The notes under the pieces: generated by a model
Seen by the model: the letters and a program-made list of their open reading frames with translations, nothing else
What the model was told of the DNA's origin: nothing
The model's database searches: none
Translations under genes and position numbers: made by a program
DNA from: Bolinopsis microptera
Taxonomy: Eukaryota > Ctenophora > Tentaculata > Lobata > Bolinopsidae
Assembly: GCF_026151205.1 (NCBI RefSeq)
Contig: NC_087073.1
Location: 20,736,837-20,800,836 of the forward strand
DNA: 64,000 nucleotides
Direction of reading: 5' to 3'
Shown here: piece by piece, positions 10,418-19,881 of the stretch
How positions within the stretch are numbered: the stretch's first letter is position 1
How the letters are laid out: each line of letters begins with the position of its first letter

Positions 10418-11142
10418 CCTTACTCGGGATTATTATGACCGGGATAAAGTGGTGGGTTTAGGGTAATTTCGCCATATTTTTCCCAAACCACATTTTCACC
10501 GGTCGTTAATAAACCCGCCTACTCAGCTTTTAGGGTTCCCAAGGGGTATGGGTGCTCATATTTTAATCGTTGTCTTATATTCACTGAAGAAGACTATTGG
10601 GACACTTGTTGTAGGTTTTTGATTTAAATAGGCCAATTTTTAATTTCTTAGGTATTGACTATCTCTACATAATGAAATAGGACTCAAAGTAAAAGTAACA
10701 GTTAAATTAAAACCTGAATTAATTAAAACTGATGAAAGGGATGATCCAGATGAAGATAACGAAGATGATTACAACTTATTGGGAGACTAAACAGCTCTCC
10801 CTTTATCTTAATATCGATCGGGTTGTTACGCTTCAAATGTTAAAAATTATTTTCCATCTAGTTTGATTAACCACGAGTCATTATTTCTGTCTACTTTCAA
10901 CAATTATTGATAATTCGACTTGTTTCACAAGTTTTAGCAATGCGAAAATTTCTAAACTTGCTTATCTCTAATAAGGAAATTTACATCTGAGACAAAATTT
11001 TTGAATCTAAAATTGAAAGGTTGGACACCGGTAAAATGGCGACCGGGAAAATGTGGTGGGTTTTGAGCAATTTTGCCATATTTTCCCCGAACCATATTTT
11101 AACCGGTCGTTAATAAACCCGTCGTAATAATCCCGAGTAAGG
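10418..11142. mobile_element. 725-bp MITE-like element with TIRs and TA duplication
   Basis: The ends are inverted copies of CCTTACTCGGGATTATTA with one nearby mismatch, each flanked by TA. Just inside each end lies a direct repeat of about 80 bp (about 10440-10520 and 11045-11122). The repeat shares TGGTGGGTTT and ACCGGTCGTTAATAAACCCG. No transposase is visible. Between the ends is a short acidic open frame on the plus strand (about 10684-10790) finishing NEDDYNLLGD and a stop, preceded by an AG. This could be a captured exon or chance. Confidence 0.7.
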
Positions 11143-11480
11143 TAGGTTAATAATAAGCATAATTTTTTCATTCATTTTAGGAAGTTTTCTTGCACACAGG
11201 TACAAGAAAACTTTTTGTTTGTGTTGACGTATTTCATGTACTTTATCATTCGGCTGAGACACAGTTTGATGAATATCCAAAACATTCTTTGCACTATCAC
11301 AATGTAGATCATTAGTTCTATACATGTGACAAAAGCGTTTGAATAACCAGCACACAGGTGTCCAGTCACTCTGGCAGCCTTGTCTCGTTGAAACTAAAAA
11401 CAGAACCATGAATTGCTTTTCCAGCATTTGTGTACCGTCTTTATCATTAAACTGACTGCTGAACTTACTTATTTGTTAGC

Positions 11481-14315
11481 ATGGGAGAGCAGCCAGACAA
11501 TGTGTCTGAAAGTGCAAATGAAGAAACCACCTCACCGGCAGCAATCAGTGTGGATACAATGGAAAGGCTGAAGACATGTCCTGGGTTTGTTGAAGTTGAC
11601 CCAAGGTTATTGCAAGTTTTTGCTGACTCAATAACCATGAACAATGATGTTGGTTATTTCCTGAAGGATATAGCTTGCCAGACTGAGGAGAGTTCAATTA
11701 CAGATTTGAATGACATGATCAAGATCATCCAGGTTACCACCAACTTAATTACACTATTTGTCCTCATTATTATATATATATTTTTGGATTCAGGTGGGGA
11801 GGTGAACCAACTTTTTTGGCAACATGATTGTGGTTCTTGAGTTTGATCAGACAATTCTGGAAGCTGATTAGTTAATTAATTGCTGTCACGTGTCAACAGA
11901 ATTGTTTTGATGACTCCTCTTTGGTTTATATTATTATTACAGTTCTCACTTTTTGACTTACAGTAATAAGATTCAAAAAGCTCCACATTTACAGTATAAG
12001 TAACATCTTTCAGAATCTGCTCAAAGAGATAACTGTTGTCAAGCGCAACTTGCTATTTGCGAAACAGCTACTACATGCAGATTATGATGCAAAAGTTGGA
12101 GGTCGGGCAATGGATCTATACTGTTCAATCAATGATAGGTATTGTATTGTACTGTACTGGGGTTTTTTAGTAAAACAATTTTGGAAACAAAAATCTGGAG
12201 ACGTTATATTTTTAGGCTTGGATAAAGTTCAAGGCACAACTGCAACTGCAGCTTATAGATGTATTTGTTGTATCATGCACAATAACTAATAAAAATGTTT
12301 TTGAAATTTTCAGATTAGCTGAGCTGGAAAAATTGTATGAGGAAAGGATGAGAGTAGCTAGAAGATCTTACAAAACTCAGATGGCAGATGCATGTAAGAA
12401 GATCGCAGGTGACTATAAACGTTACTACATGAAGATGCTAGAGTTAGAAACAGGTCAGAGTGGGTCTGTGCTGCAAGAGCTCAGAGACACTATCTCAAAA
12501 CAAGGAAAGATGTTGAAGCTGCAGGAACAGAATATGTCAGCCCTGCGAACCCAGCTTCTTGAGGCAGAAAATAGGGTCCTGGATGAACATTTCTCAGTAG
12601 AGGACAGTGAGGCCAGCCTCAAGGCTGAGACTCCTCCACCTCCTCCTGAGCCTGACTTTCTTACCAACGCTATTGATCCTGATGAGCATAAAAAGGTAAA
12701 CTTTACTGAGTCTTTTTAACTTTTGAAAATTAATTACTACAAATTTTTCTTTAAATTACATAATTTCGAATTTAAACTGTTAAAATAGCCAGAATAACAA
12801 GTGTTGTTCCTTACCAAGGTTGTTGAAGAAAAAGAAAAGTTAGAAAAACGATGCTCTAGACTAGCTGATGAGGTGACTGATGTGCAGAGCAAACACAAGA
12901 GAATTGAAGCCAGGCTGAAACTTGTCAGAACTGAAGCAGAGGAAGAGAAAACAGCTTTAGAGCATGAAATCAAAGGGCTGAAAGAAGAAACTAATACTTT
13001 GAAAGATGAGAATGAGAAATTGGTGCTGAAGAGCCAGCAAGTGAAGAAGGTGGCCTTTGTGGACAGTTCTGCGTCCCCCACTCCTCCTGTCTCGCCTGCT
13101 CCAGTAGTACCAGTAGTACAGGGCAACACTGCAACTTCTGCTGAGGTTAGTTTTCTTTACTTAGAAATATTTTACCGCATGAAAATTCATTGAGCATGTT
13201 CTTTGGCTGTGTCTCAACTCTTTGTGAATGATTGTTTAGGGCCCTCTGATAAAAATTTTGAGATTGTTTAGATCAAATTATTATTGAATTTCATTTGAAG
13301 GTTATGTCTAAAACGAGCAATGTTGAGGTTAGTTTTCTTACGGAATTTCGATAGTCATAGAAAGCATGTTTGATTGTATGGTTTCTTTCTGATTTGATAA
13401 TATTGTATCTTGAGATAATTTCATTCAGTTCAATCGATTTGTTAACAATACATAATACTCTTTCGAAGTGTTGCTTTATTAACTTCAAGATTTACGAGTA
13501 ATTACATCAGATCGAAGCCCGCATTAAAGATGAGGTCCAGAAAGCTCGAACCGAAATGATGATAAAATTCAAGAAGGAAAACGAGCTCATTGCTGCACAA
13601 AGCAAAGATAGCCTCAAGGTACACATATTTTTATATTTATTTAAATGAGCTATTTGAATTATTCGCTTAAAGTATAACATATTTGTCATACGGAAAGTCT
13701 GAAATAAAAAGCTTATAATATAAGCTATATTAATTAATCTCCAATTGATAGCAATCATTTATAAATACAGGCAGAGCAAGAGAAACGACAGTATGCAGAG
13801 CGTCTTCTTCAGTCCCAACAGGATCTCAGTTCTCGGGATAGTGGCAAACTTGCCCTCAGACATTTACAGCAACTCGAGGTTATTTAAACATGAATTTGTA
13901 AATATTTGAGACTTACGTGGTATGCAATTGGTCATTAGATTACAAGATATTTTAACCATTTAATTAAAGTTTCTACTGACTAACAATATCCAACTAAAAT
14001 CAGGAAGAGCAGAGAACGGAAATAGCTCGGCTAAACAAGGAGCTGGACCGTACTACCTGTATCTACGAGAAGAAACTGTCAGTCCTGCACAGCACTATGA
14101 TAAACCTGAAGAATGAAGTGTTCATGAGGAATTTGCTGCACCGCCAAGCTGCGCAGCTCCACCACGCAACTCTATCATACGCGTCAGATTCGCCCGCAAT
14201 GACTGCGTACCTCGCACCTCACGAACACAGTCACAAGAAGTTTCCAGAGAGACTGGCTCCTTTTAAGTCTCATCCTCGTCCTCCAACCGCTTTCACAGAG
14301 GTTTGTCAGGAGTGA
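11481..14315 (+). CDS. Coiled-coil protein resembling C10orf67 (DUF4709-like)
   Basis: Seven exons were assembled by frame and GT-AG sites: 11481-11732, 12014-12138, 12314-12695, 12819-13145, 13511-13618, 13771-13878 and 14004 onward. The phases agree at every junction. The product is about 537 residues if it ends at the stop at 14313-14315, or about 566 if exon 7 splices at 14300 to 19036-19137. The N-terminus (SVDTMERLKTCPGFVEVDPR) precedes long charged heptad-rich helices (EELEK, KEKLEKRCSRLADEV, ARIKDEVQKARTEMM) and a Pro-rich insert (PPPPPEPDF). Overall length and layout fit vertebrate C10orf67, but I recognise the family only tentatively. No transmembrane or catalytic motif is seen. It is probably a structural or scaffold protein. 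Confidence 0.7.
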
Positions 14316-14443
14316 GGGGTGAGGGGTGAGGGTGAGGGTGAGGGTGAGGGGTGAGGGGTGAGGGGTGAGGGGTGAGGGGTGAGGGGTGAGGGGTGAGGGG
14401 TGAGGGTGAGGGGAGAGGGGTGAGGGGTGAGGGGTGAGGGGTG
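14313..14443. repeat. GTGAGGG minisatellite
   Basis: About 130 bp of GTGAGGG/GGTGAGG tandem units start immediately after exon 7 of the coiled-coil gene. They lie within the putative 14301-19035 intron. Confidence 0.95.
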
Positions 14444-14610
14444 ATTACAATCTGTTGACCAGTATTCGAAATTTAGTCCGTTTTAAACTATACAAACCAA
14501 AATCAGCGGATAATCTTATGGTCCTCCCTGTTCTGCTCAACTGATTCCTCATTTCTCCTTTCCTCCGGTTTTTTCATTTCCCATTTTTCCCTCTTCAGCC
14601 TAATCCTCTC

Positions 14611-15172
14611 CTATTTTTTCTGCAGTGGTGGCTTCACTGGGCTGAAACCCTCTTTGATATCGACACCAAGCTTACTAGCAATTTCCATCAATAATGCATC
14701 CGCCTGTTTCACAATCTTCTGCCTGTTTTTCTGTCCTTGGGTCTTCAGGCCTCTAAAGTCGATCCACAGTTTACCCGCAGTAAGGACCCCCAACCAACCA
14801 CTCGCTTTATACTGACCCCCGTTCCTAGACTCATCCTGTAACATACAAGGAACTATAACAACTTGGCGATCTTTAGCGTAGTTCAGCTCTAACTCACAGG
14901 ACTCGGAGCTCTCGTAGTCCTCTGTCATGAAGGGGCATATAACCATAGCACCCTCCACACCCTTAGCCATCGCTGCGTTAATGTTCCCTGTAACTCCTCC
15001 CTTGACGTCCATCCAAACAGGAACCCCCAGACTCTCCGCATATTCGTACGTGATCCTTACTAGATTCTTTTGTACATTCCAGCTGTATGACAACATTATG
15101 TGCTTTCCTTCCAGCTTTTTGATGAGTTTTGCGGTTATTTCTGGAGTCAGGTCCATGGTTATGTCGTCAATC
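14611..15172 (-). CDS. TIR-domain protein, terminal exon
   Basis: The minus-strand exon begins after a good acceptor (TTTGTGCAG at 15173) and ends at the stop at 14611. From the internal Met at 15156 it encodes 181 residues; upstream exons were not found. Residues 18-135 form a TIR-like fold: box 1 is HIMLSYSW (19-26), then GVPVWMD (44-50), ICPFMTEDY (73-81), and SESCELEL (84-91) with Cys87-x-x-Glu90 where TIR NADases carry the catalytic Glu. VVIVPCML (99-106) and the late GKLWIDFRG complete it. The C-terminal tail is Lys/Pro-rich. It resembles the TIR_2-type proteins expanded in invertebrates. The role may be immune signalling or NAD+ cleavage; which one is inference. It lies in the putative last intron of the coiled-coil gene, antisense. 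Confidence 0.8.
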
Positions 15173-15448
15173 CTGCACAAATATTCTATCATCACGCTGA
15201 CACAATAATTTAGTTCATGATAATACATACATGCTAATAATCTATAACTGTACACCGAACATGTATAATCTGCAATAGCAAAACTGTATATTATATGAAA
15301 TGCATTGCCGACAAACAGACAGCTTTAATTCTTTCAAACTGCAAATATAACATAAGTTGAAACATCTCGATTGGCTAACCGATATTCCTGCTGGGTTCCA
15401 TGTATAATTATTTGAAAAAAGGGGGAATAGTGACAGGAAATCAGAAAT

Positions 15449-15476
15449 TACCTTAAATATAAACTACTAAACATCT
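15449..15476 (+). repeat. Left 28-bp direct repeat
   Basis: Exact match to 18422-18449. It flanks a 2.9-kb segment that has its own inverted ends. Confidence 0.85.
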
Positions 15477-16255
15477 ATAAATTCTTTTTATCCGGGGGGG
15501 GGGTGCCACGTCCGCTTGTCTCATAGAACCCAAAAAGGACCAGACCGGACAGGACAATACAGGACATAGGCGGACATAGGTGGACATAGGCGGACATTGG
15601 CGGACAAAAGTGGGCATTAGCGGACAAAAATGGACAGCAAAATTAGCTAAACTTTGTTACATTTGGTTAAATTTTGTTAAATTTTGTTAAATTTTGTTGA
15701 AATTTGCTAATGAGGCAGGGTGGTACTTTTTCAAAAAGTTTTATGTGGTTCACCCTATGGATCCTGTTTTAAATGTATTTTGAGGTGCGAAGTGAGATGT
15801 CAAGGACTGTTGTACTTGGATACAAGATCTAGAAATACATGCGCTACATCGGTATCACGTGATCTACAAACACATGGAGCGGTTCTGCGCTTGACAGGGC
15901 TGTTGGCAAGCAGCCACTGTCTGGACTCTGGAACAGTGATATTCACTGTCTATAACTGAGTCACTGTCTAGAGCCCAGTATGGAGCCACGTGACTTGATA
16001 TCCGTCGCCCGTACATATTATATTTAATTGTACATATTTTTTATGAAAATCTTTTCAAAATTTACATACAATATAACATGTGGCGCAAAATAAAATCAAA
16101 ATATAACTGATTGCGATCTCTAAAGGACAGATGTATGTAAATTTCAAAGGGAAACCAGAACGCAGTAAAATTGTAGTCGAAACCACACCGCACAAGCCTA
16201 GTCCCTGGTAAATGAAAATCAATCAAATAATATGTTGATAAAAAATCATATCCCA

Positions 16256-17002
16256 TCAGTCCTTCTCGGAGCTTACGATCTTATTGTTCCTTATAACATG
16301 AACTCGCTGAGGCTCCAATTCCCGTTTCTGCTTAACTTCAAGAACTAACTTCCTGAAGGCAGCTCTCTGCTCGGCTGATCGGTCGGGGCTGATGTACACT
16401 GAGTCATACCCCTCCACTTCTCTTAGTTTTCTCGCTTTGCTCAACACTTGCCGCACATGATCTGAGCCGCTGAGAGTGAACTTGATAGGTTTAACGGCTG
16501 GTCCTCCATCTGATACAGTTCTCCCCATCCTACAGCAAGAAACGATTCGAGGTTTCTCATCTATGTTTTCTAGTACCTCAAGCACTCTCTTTTCCAGGAT
16601 TTCTTCACTCTTTTCTGGTAGACCGTAGATGACCAGATTTTGACTACGATCCTATTCCTCAGAGGCACGTTTCAGAGCAGCTTTCATTTTCTTAGGCACT
16701 AGCGCCTTGCTGCATGAATTCTTCACAACTGACGACCAGGCTTTGAGTTCGCTTTTCACTGTCGTCTGAACAGAGGTCAAATCTTCACTTTTCTTCTCAA
16801 GCAATTGTCCTTGCAGTTTAATCACAGTGTTCTGATCTGCAATCTTTTCGTCCTTCAGTTGGTCGATTTCATCTTGTAGTTTGGTGGCTGAAAACAACAG
16901 CGGTGAACAATAACTGTCGAGAATGTCGATAAAAGTTTCCATCCAATCACACAGAATAGCCTTGGTGATCTGAGGCTTGTTGAGCGTTTCTTTACGTAAC
17001 AC
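16256..17002 (-). pseudogene. LINE-type ORF1 (coiled coil plus RRM-like domain), one in-frame stop
   Basis: One frame runs from 17002 to 16256 with a single TAG at 16652-16654. The N-terminal part is helical (KLQDEIDQLKDEKIADQN, EKKSEDLTSVQTTVKSEL). The C-terminal part has the usual ORF1p pattern: NLVIYGLPEK just after the TAG, then CRMGR, VKPIKFTLSG, VRQVLSKARKLR, VYISPDRSAEQRAAFRKLV and VHVIRNNKIV. Known ORF1 proteins of this type bind the LINE RNA. No RT follows downstream, so it is an orphan ORF1, either a 5' fragment or a non-autonomous element. Confidence 0.75.
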
Positions 17003-17548
17003 ATTGGATTTCTGAACACCTGCCGCTTTATATTTATATATTTAATTATATCTAAAAAATTGCTATTTTATGTGTTTTAAGTGTGTAAGTGGGGTAGTAT
17101 AACTATAAAATGAGTAAATACTGTCATCGAGATCTACTCAGTGGTCAGACTGTAAAGACAATAAAATTGAAAAGGTTGAATAGAAGAAATATATTTGCTT
17201 GGCTGCAACTTGACACTTAAAACTAAACTATGTTGGCTTTGTTTAAGGTTAGGGTTAGTTAATACATACTACATAGGTTATTCTGAACAAAAGGTGATAA
17301 ATTCCCTAAAAGGAATAAGAGCGATCATGCCCAACCTGTCTGTGAGATAAACGCGACATAACAGATGCTAAACAGATGCTGAACAAATGCTAAACTGAAT
17401 AATAGATACAGAAATTAGTCAGTTGAGGCATAGAGGCGTGACGAATGAACAAGCACAATGCTGGTTGAAGAGGGAATAAGTTGCGAAGTTCAGGAATCAG
17501 GATCAAGTCAGGGGTGTAGGAAGCGGGGGAGGGGGGTATCGCCCCTAT

Positions 17549-17573
17549 CCCCCCCCCCCCCCCCCCCCCCCCC
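17549..17573. repeat. Poly(dC) tract, 25 bp
   Basis: An uninterrupted C run preceded by purine-rich GGGGGAGGGGGG. It is one of about ten such runs in the window. Confidence 0.95.
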
Positions 17574-17674
17574 TATTAAATCTGGACAAGAGGCCAAAAA
17601 GGGCCAACTTTTCTTATTTAGGTTTCTAAAAATTGAGGGAAAAAAACTCGAACCGAAGATTCTAAGATTAAAAT

Positions 17675-18200
17675 GGTTTTTAGAAAAACTTTGAAAATTT
17701 TGACTTAAAAAATTTTCGGTCCGAGTCATTCTCGATACGTACCTCCCGTATCGAGAGCTCCCGATTCTACGCTCGTGTTGCAAAGGGGAGGCCTGCCTTC
17801 CGAGATCGCATTAGCAGGGGGAACCCTCGAGTCCAAAATTGTGTATCGAAGATAGGGTGCGGACTTCGAAAATCGAAAAACTAGTTTCGGCTAATAATAA
17901 ACAGAGTTGCATGAAACGTGAACAAAATTAGTTTCCAGAAAAACTTTGAACAAATTTTGACTTAAAATAAATTTTCGGTCCGAGTTATATTCTTCGATTA
18001 TCAAAGTTCGCACCTACCCCTCGATACACAATTTTGGACTCGATGCTTCCCTCTGGTAATGCGATCTCGGAAGGCATGCCTCCCATTTGCAACACGAGCT
18101 CGGAATCGGGAGCTCTCGATACGAGTGGTACGTATCGAGAATGACTCGGACCGAAAATTTTCTAAGTCAAAATTTTTCAAAGTTTTTCTGAAAACCACTT
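17675..18200. repeat. Large imperfect inverted repeat (two arms of about 200 bp)
   Basis: The left arm (about 17675-17890) and right arm (about 17985-18200) are inverted copies. Shared blocks include TTTTCGGTCCGAGT, CGAGAATGACTCGG, GAGATCGCATTA and AATTGTGTATCG in complementary orientation. The centre is near 17935. It could fold into a long hairpin. Confidence 0.85.
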
Positions 18201-18421
18201 TTCTCCACCATCCACGTCTTATGGATTTACCCTGTTCATTATTAGCCGAAAATATTGTGTCTAAATCATGTGCGAAAAATTCTCAAAATTTTTGTCCGTC
18301 TATGTCCGTCCGAGCCCACCGATGTCCGTCAATGTCCGCTAATGTCCCAAAAACATGTCCGTTGTCTCATAGAATCGAAAAAGGACAGGACATTGGCGGA
18401 CATGTCACCCCTTCCTATATC

Positions 18422-18449
18422 TACCTTAAATATAAACTACTAAACATCT
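18422..18449 (+). repeat. Right 28-bp direct repeat
   Basis: Exact copy of 15449-15476, just right of the composite element. Confidence 0.85.
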
Positions 18450-19035
18450 CTATCGAGGATTGTATTAGCTGCTGAAGCTATAAAGATAACTGTTAAAAGC
18501 TCCCGAGAATAAAAATGTGGCTAATTATGTGTCTACTTTTAGAAATAGGACGAGAAATAGGGTACTCGACTATAAATTCGAAATATAATCTTTGAGCTTG
18601 TAATGAATCAGCGATTATCTCTCTTTATGCACCAGCTAGTCAGTAATCACTGGCAGTGGTGGTTTATAATTTTGTGACACGTGCTTGGAGGATCATAAAG
18701 CGTCTCAGTGCCGAAATTTTCAAAATTTACAGGCTCGTCCGTTTTTCTGGTTATCTTTTCGGCTTTAGATGGTGTCAATTTTGGTCATTCCAGACCAAAA
18801 TGTATGAGGTTCAGTTGGAATCGAGAATATTTGGAGTGTAAAAATGACATGCTGGGAGCAGGTGGTAAATTGGCTAGTATTTAAGTTATTAGGGTACGAT
18901 GAGCAGGTGCAAAATAATTATGCAATTTAACAGTCTTTTATCATTTATCTAACCTTACCACGTTACGGTTACTGTATATTCAACGATCTAATTAATCACA
19001 TAATTGAATTAACGCTGAGCAATTAGTCCTCTCAG
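18450..19035. other. No gene recognised
   Basis: AT-rich non-coding sequence, treated as the end of the putative last intron of the coiled-coil gene. The polypyrimidine/AG at 19027-19035 (GTCCTCTCAG) is a good splice acceptor. Confidence 0.5.
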
Positions 19036-19137
19036 GAAGGCAGCGATGATAAGCACATCAGCACATTCCTAACGGAGCACGCGACGGATGAGACTCGTAG
19101 CGACAATACTCTCAACATATCCACTATCGTCAAGTAG
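19036..19137 (+). CDS. Terminal exon, probably of the C10orf67-like gene
   Basis: Directly after the acceptor GTCCTCTCAG, an open frame of 33 codons (EGSDDKHISTFLTEH ... NISTIVK) runs to a TAG at 19135-19137. Its phase is 0. The upstream exon 7 of the coiled-coil gene can be cut after a GAG at 14300 (next bases GTTTGT), also phase 0, so the two join in frame. The composition (acidic, polar) suits a disordered C-terminus. The joining is inference; it could instead belong to a gene whose other exons I missed. Confidence 0.5.
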   Translation, partial: EGSDDKHISTFLTEHATDETRSDNTLNISTIVK

Positions 19138-19881
19138 AGTCTCCAGAAGGAGGGAGACTTTAACAGAGTTTTAGAGGCACACTGAACTGGAGTCAGTGCG
19201 TTATTGGGTGACATTTAAATGTGGTAAAATACTTGGGTTTCAAAGTGTTCAGGGTTGTGATTATTAATGGGTGTAATATCAACACGAGATATTATGTGCT
19301 ATTTATTTACCGTCACAGAATGGTGATTAATTAAGTTAAGTTAATTAAGTTCTATATTAAAACTGTTTATGTCTGAGAATATCAGAGATTTACACCGCGG
19401 CACACTGTAAATATGAGTTTACTTAGAACACAATATGATATATCTGTCCTTGTCGATCAGCCACAATTTTTGCAAAACATTAGCTTTATTTTCACAAGCA
19501 ATTTTTAAATTATCTCATATTTTTTGTTTTCTCTTATTTGCAGGGATGTAGAATTTTGTACATAATTGTCAGATACATCACAAAGTAGAGTCAGATTTTA
19601 GACTTGTATATACACAACATTGTAAAAACGATTTCATAATTCATGTTTATCTACCATCCGCGTGTTTTAATATCCATATTCATGCTTTGAAACCCAAAAG
19701 AACTTTGCAGAGAAAAATTACGACTCTTAAGCTCTGTTGAGTATTGGTAGGTATGATGACATTTCTTAACTTTAAACGAAATATCACATAAACCTTAATA
19801 ACCTTACCTTCTTTATCAAGCTAGTGACAGAATGAAGCCTGTAATCTGACTATGATAAGAGGTTAAAATTCTAGTGGACTG
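19138..19881. other. Intergenic, upstream of POLH
   Basis: No exon seen. It presumably contains the POLH promoter and 5' UTR, but no motif decides its position. Confidence 0.4.

Larger units (their letters stand above)
15500..18411. mobile_element. 2.9-kb composite element with TIR GGGGTGnCAyGTCCGC and GGACA subterminal repeats
   Basis: The left end GGGGTGCCACGTCCGC (15500-15515) and right end (complement of 18396-18411, GGGGTGACATGTCCGC) match at 14 of 16 bases. Each is followed inward by TTGTCTCATAGAA-like sequence and many iterations of GGACAT-GGC / TGTCCG. The segment contains a poly-C run, a large palindrome (17675-18200) and a LINE-type ORF1 on the minus strand. A 28-bp direct repeat lies 10-25 bp outside both ends. 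No transposase is visible, so it may be a non-autonomous DNA transposon that acquired other elements. Confidence 0.5.

Noticed and set aside
11110-11427. 105-codon minus-strand open frame before the coiled-coil gene
   Set aside because: Somewhat protein-like, but it runs into the MITE end at 11142 and has no recognisable domain or splice partner.
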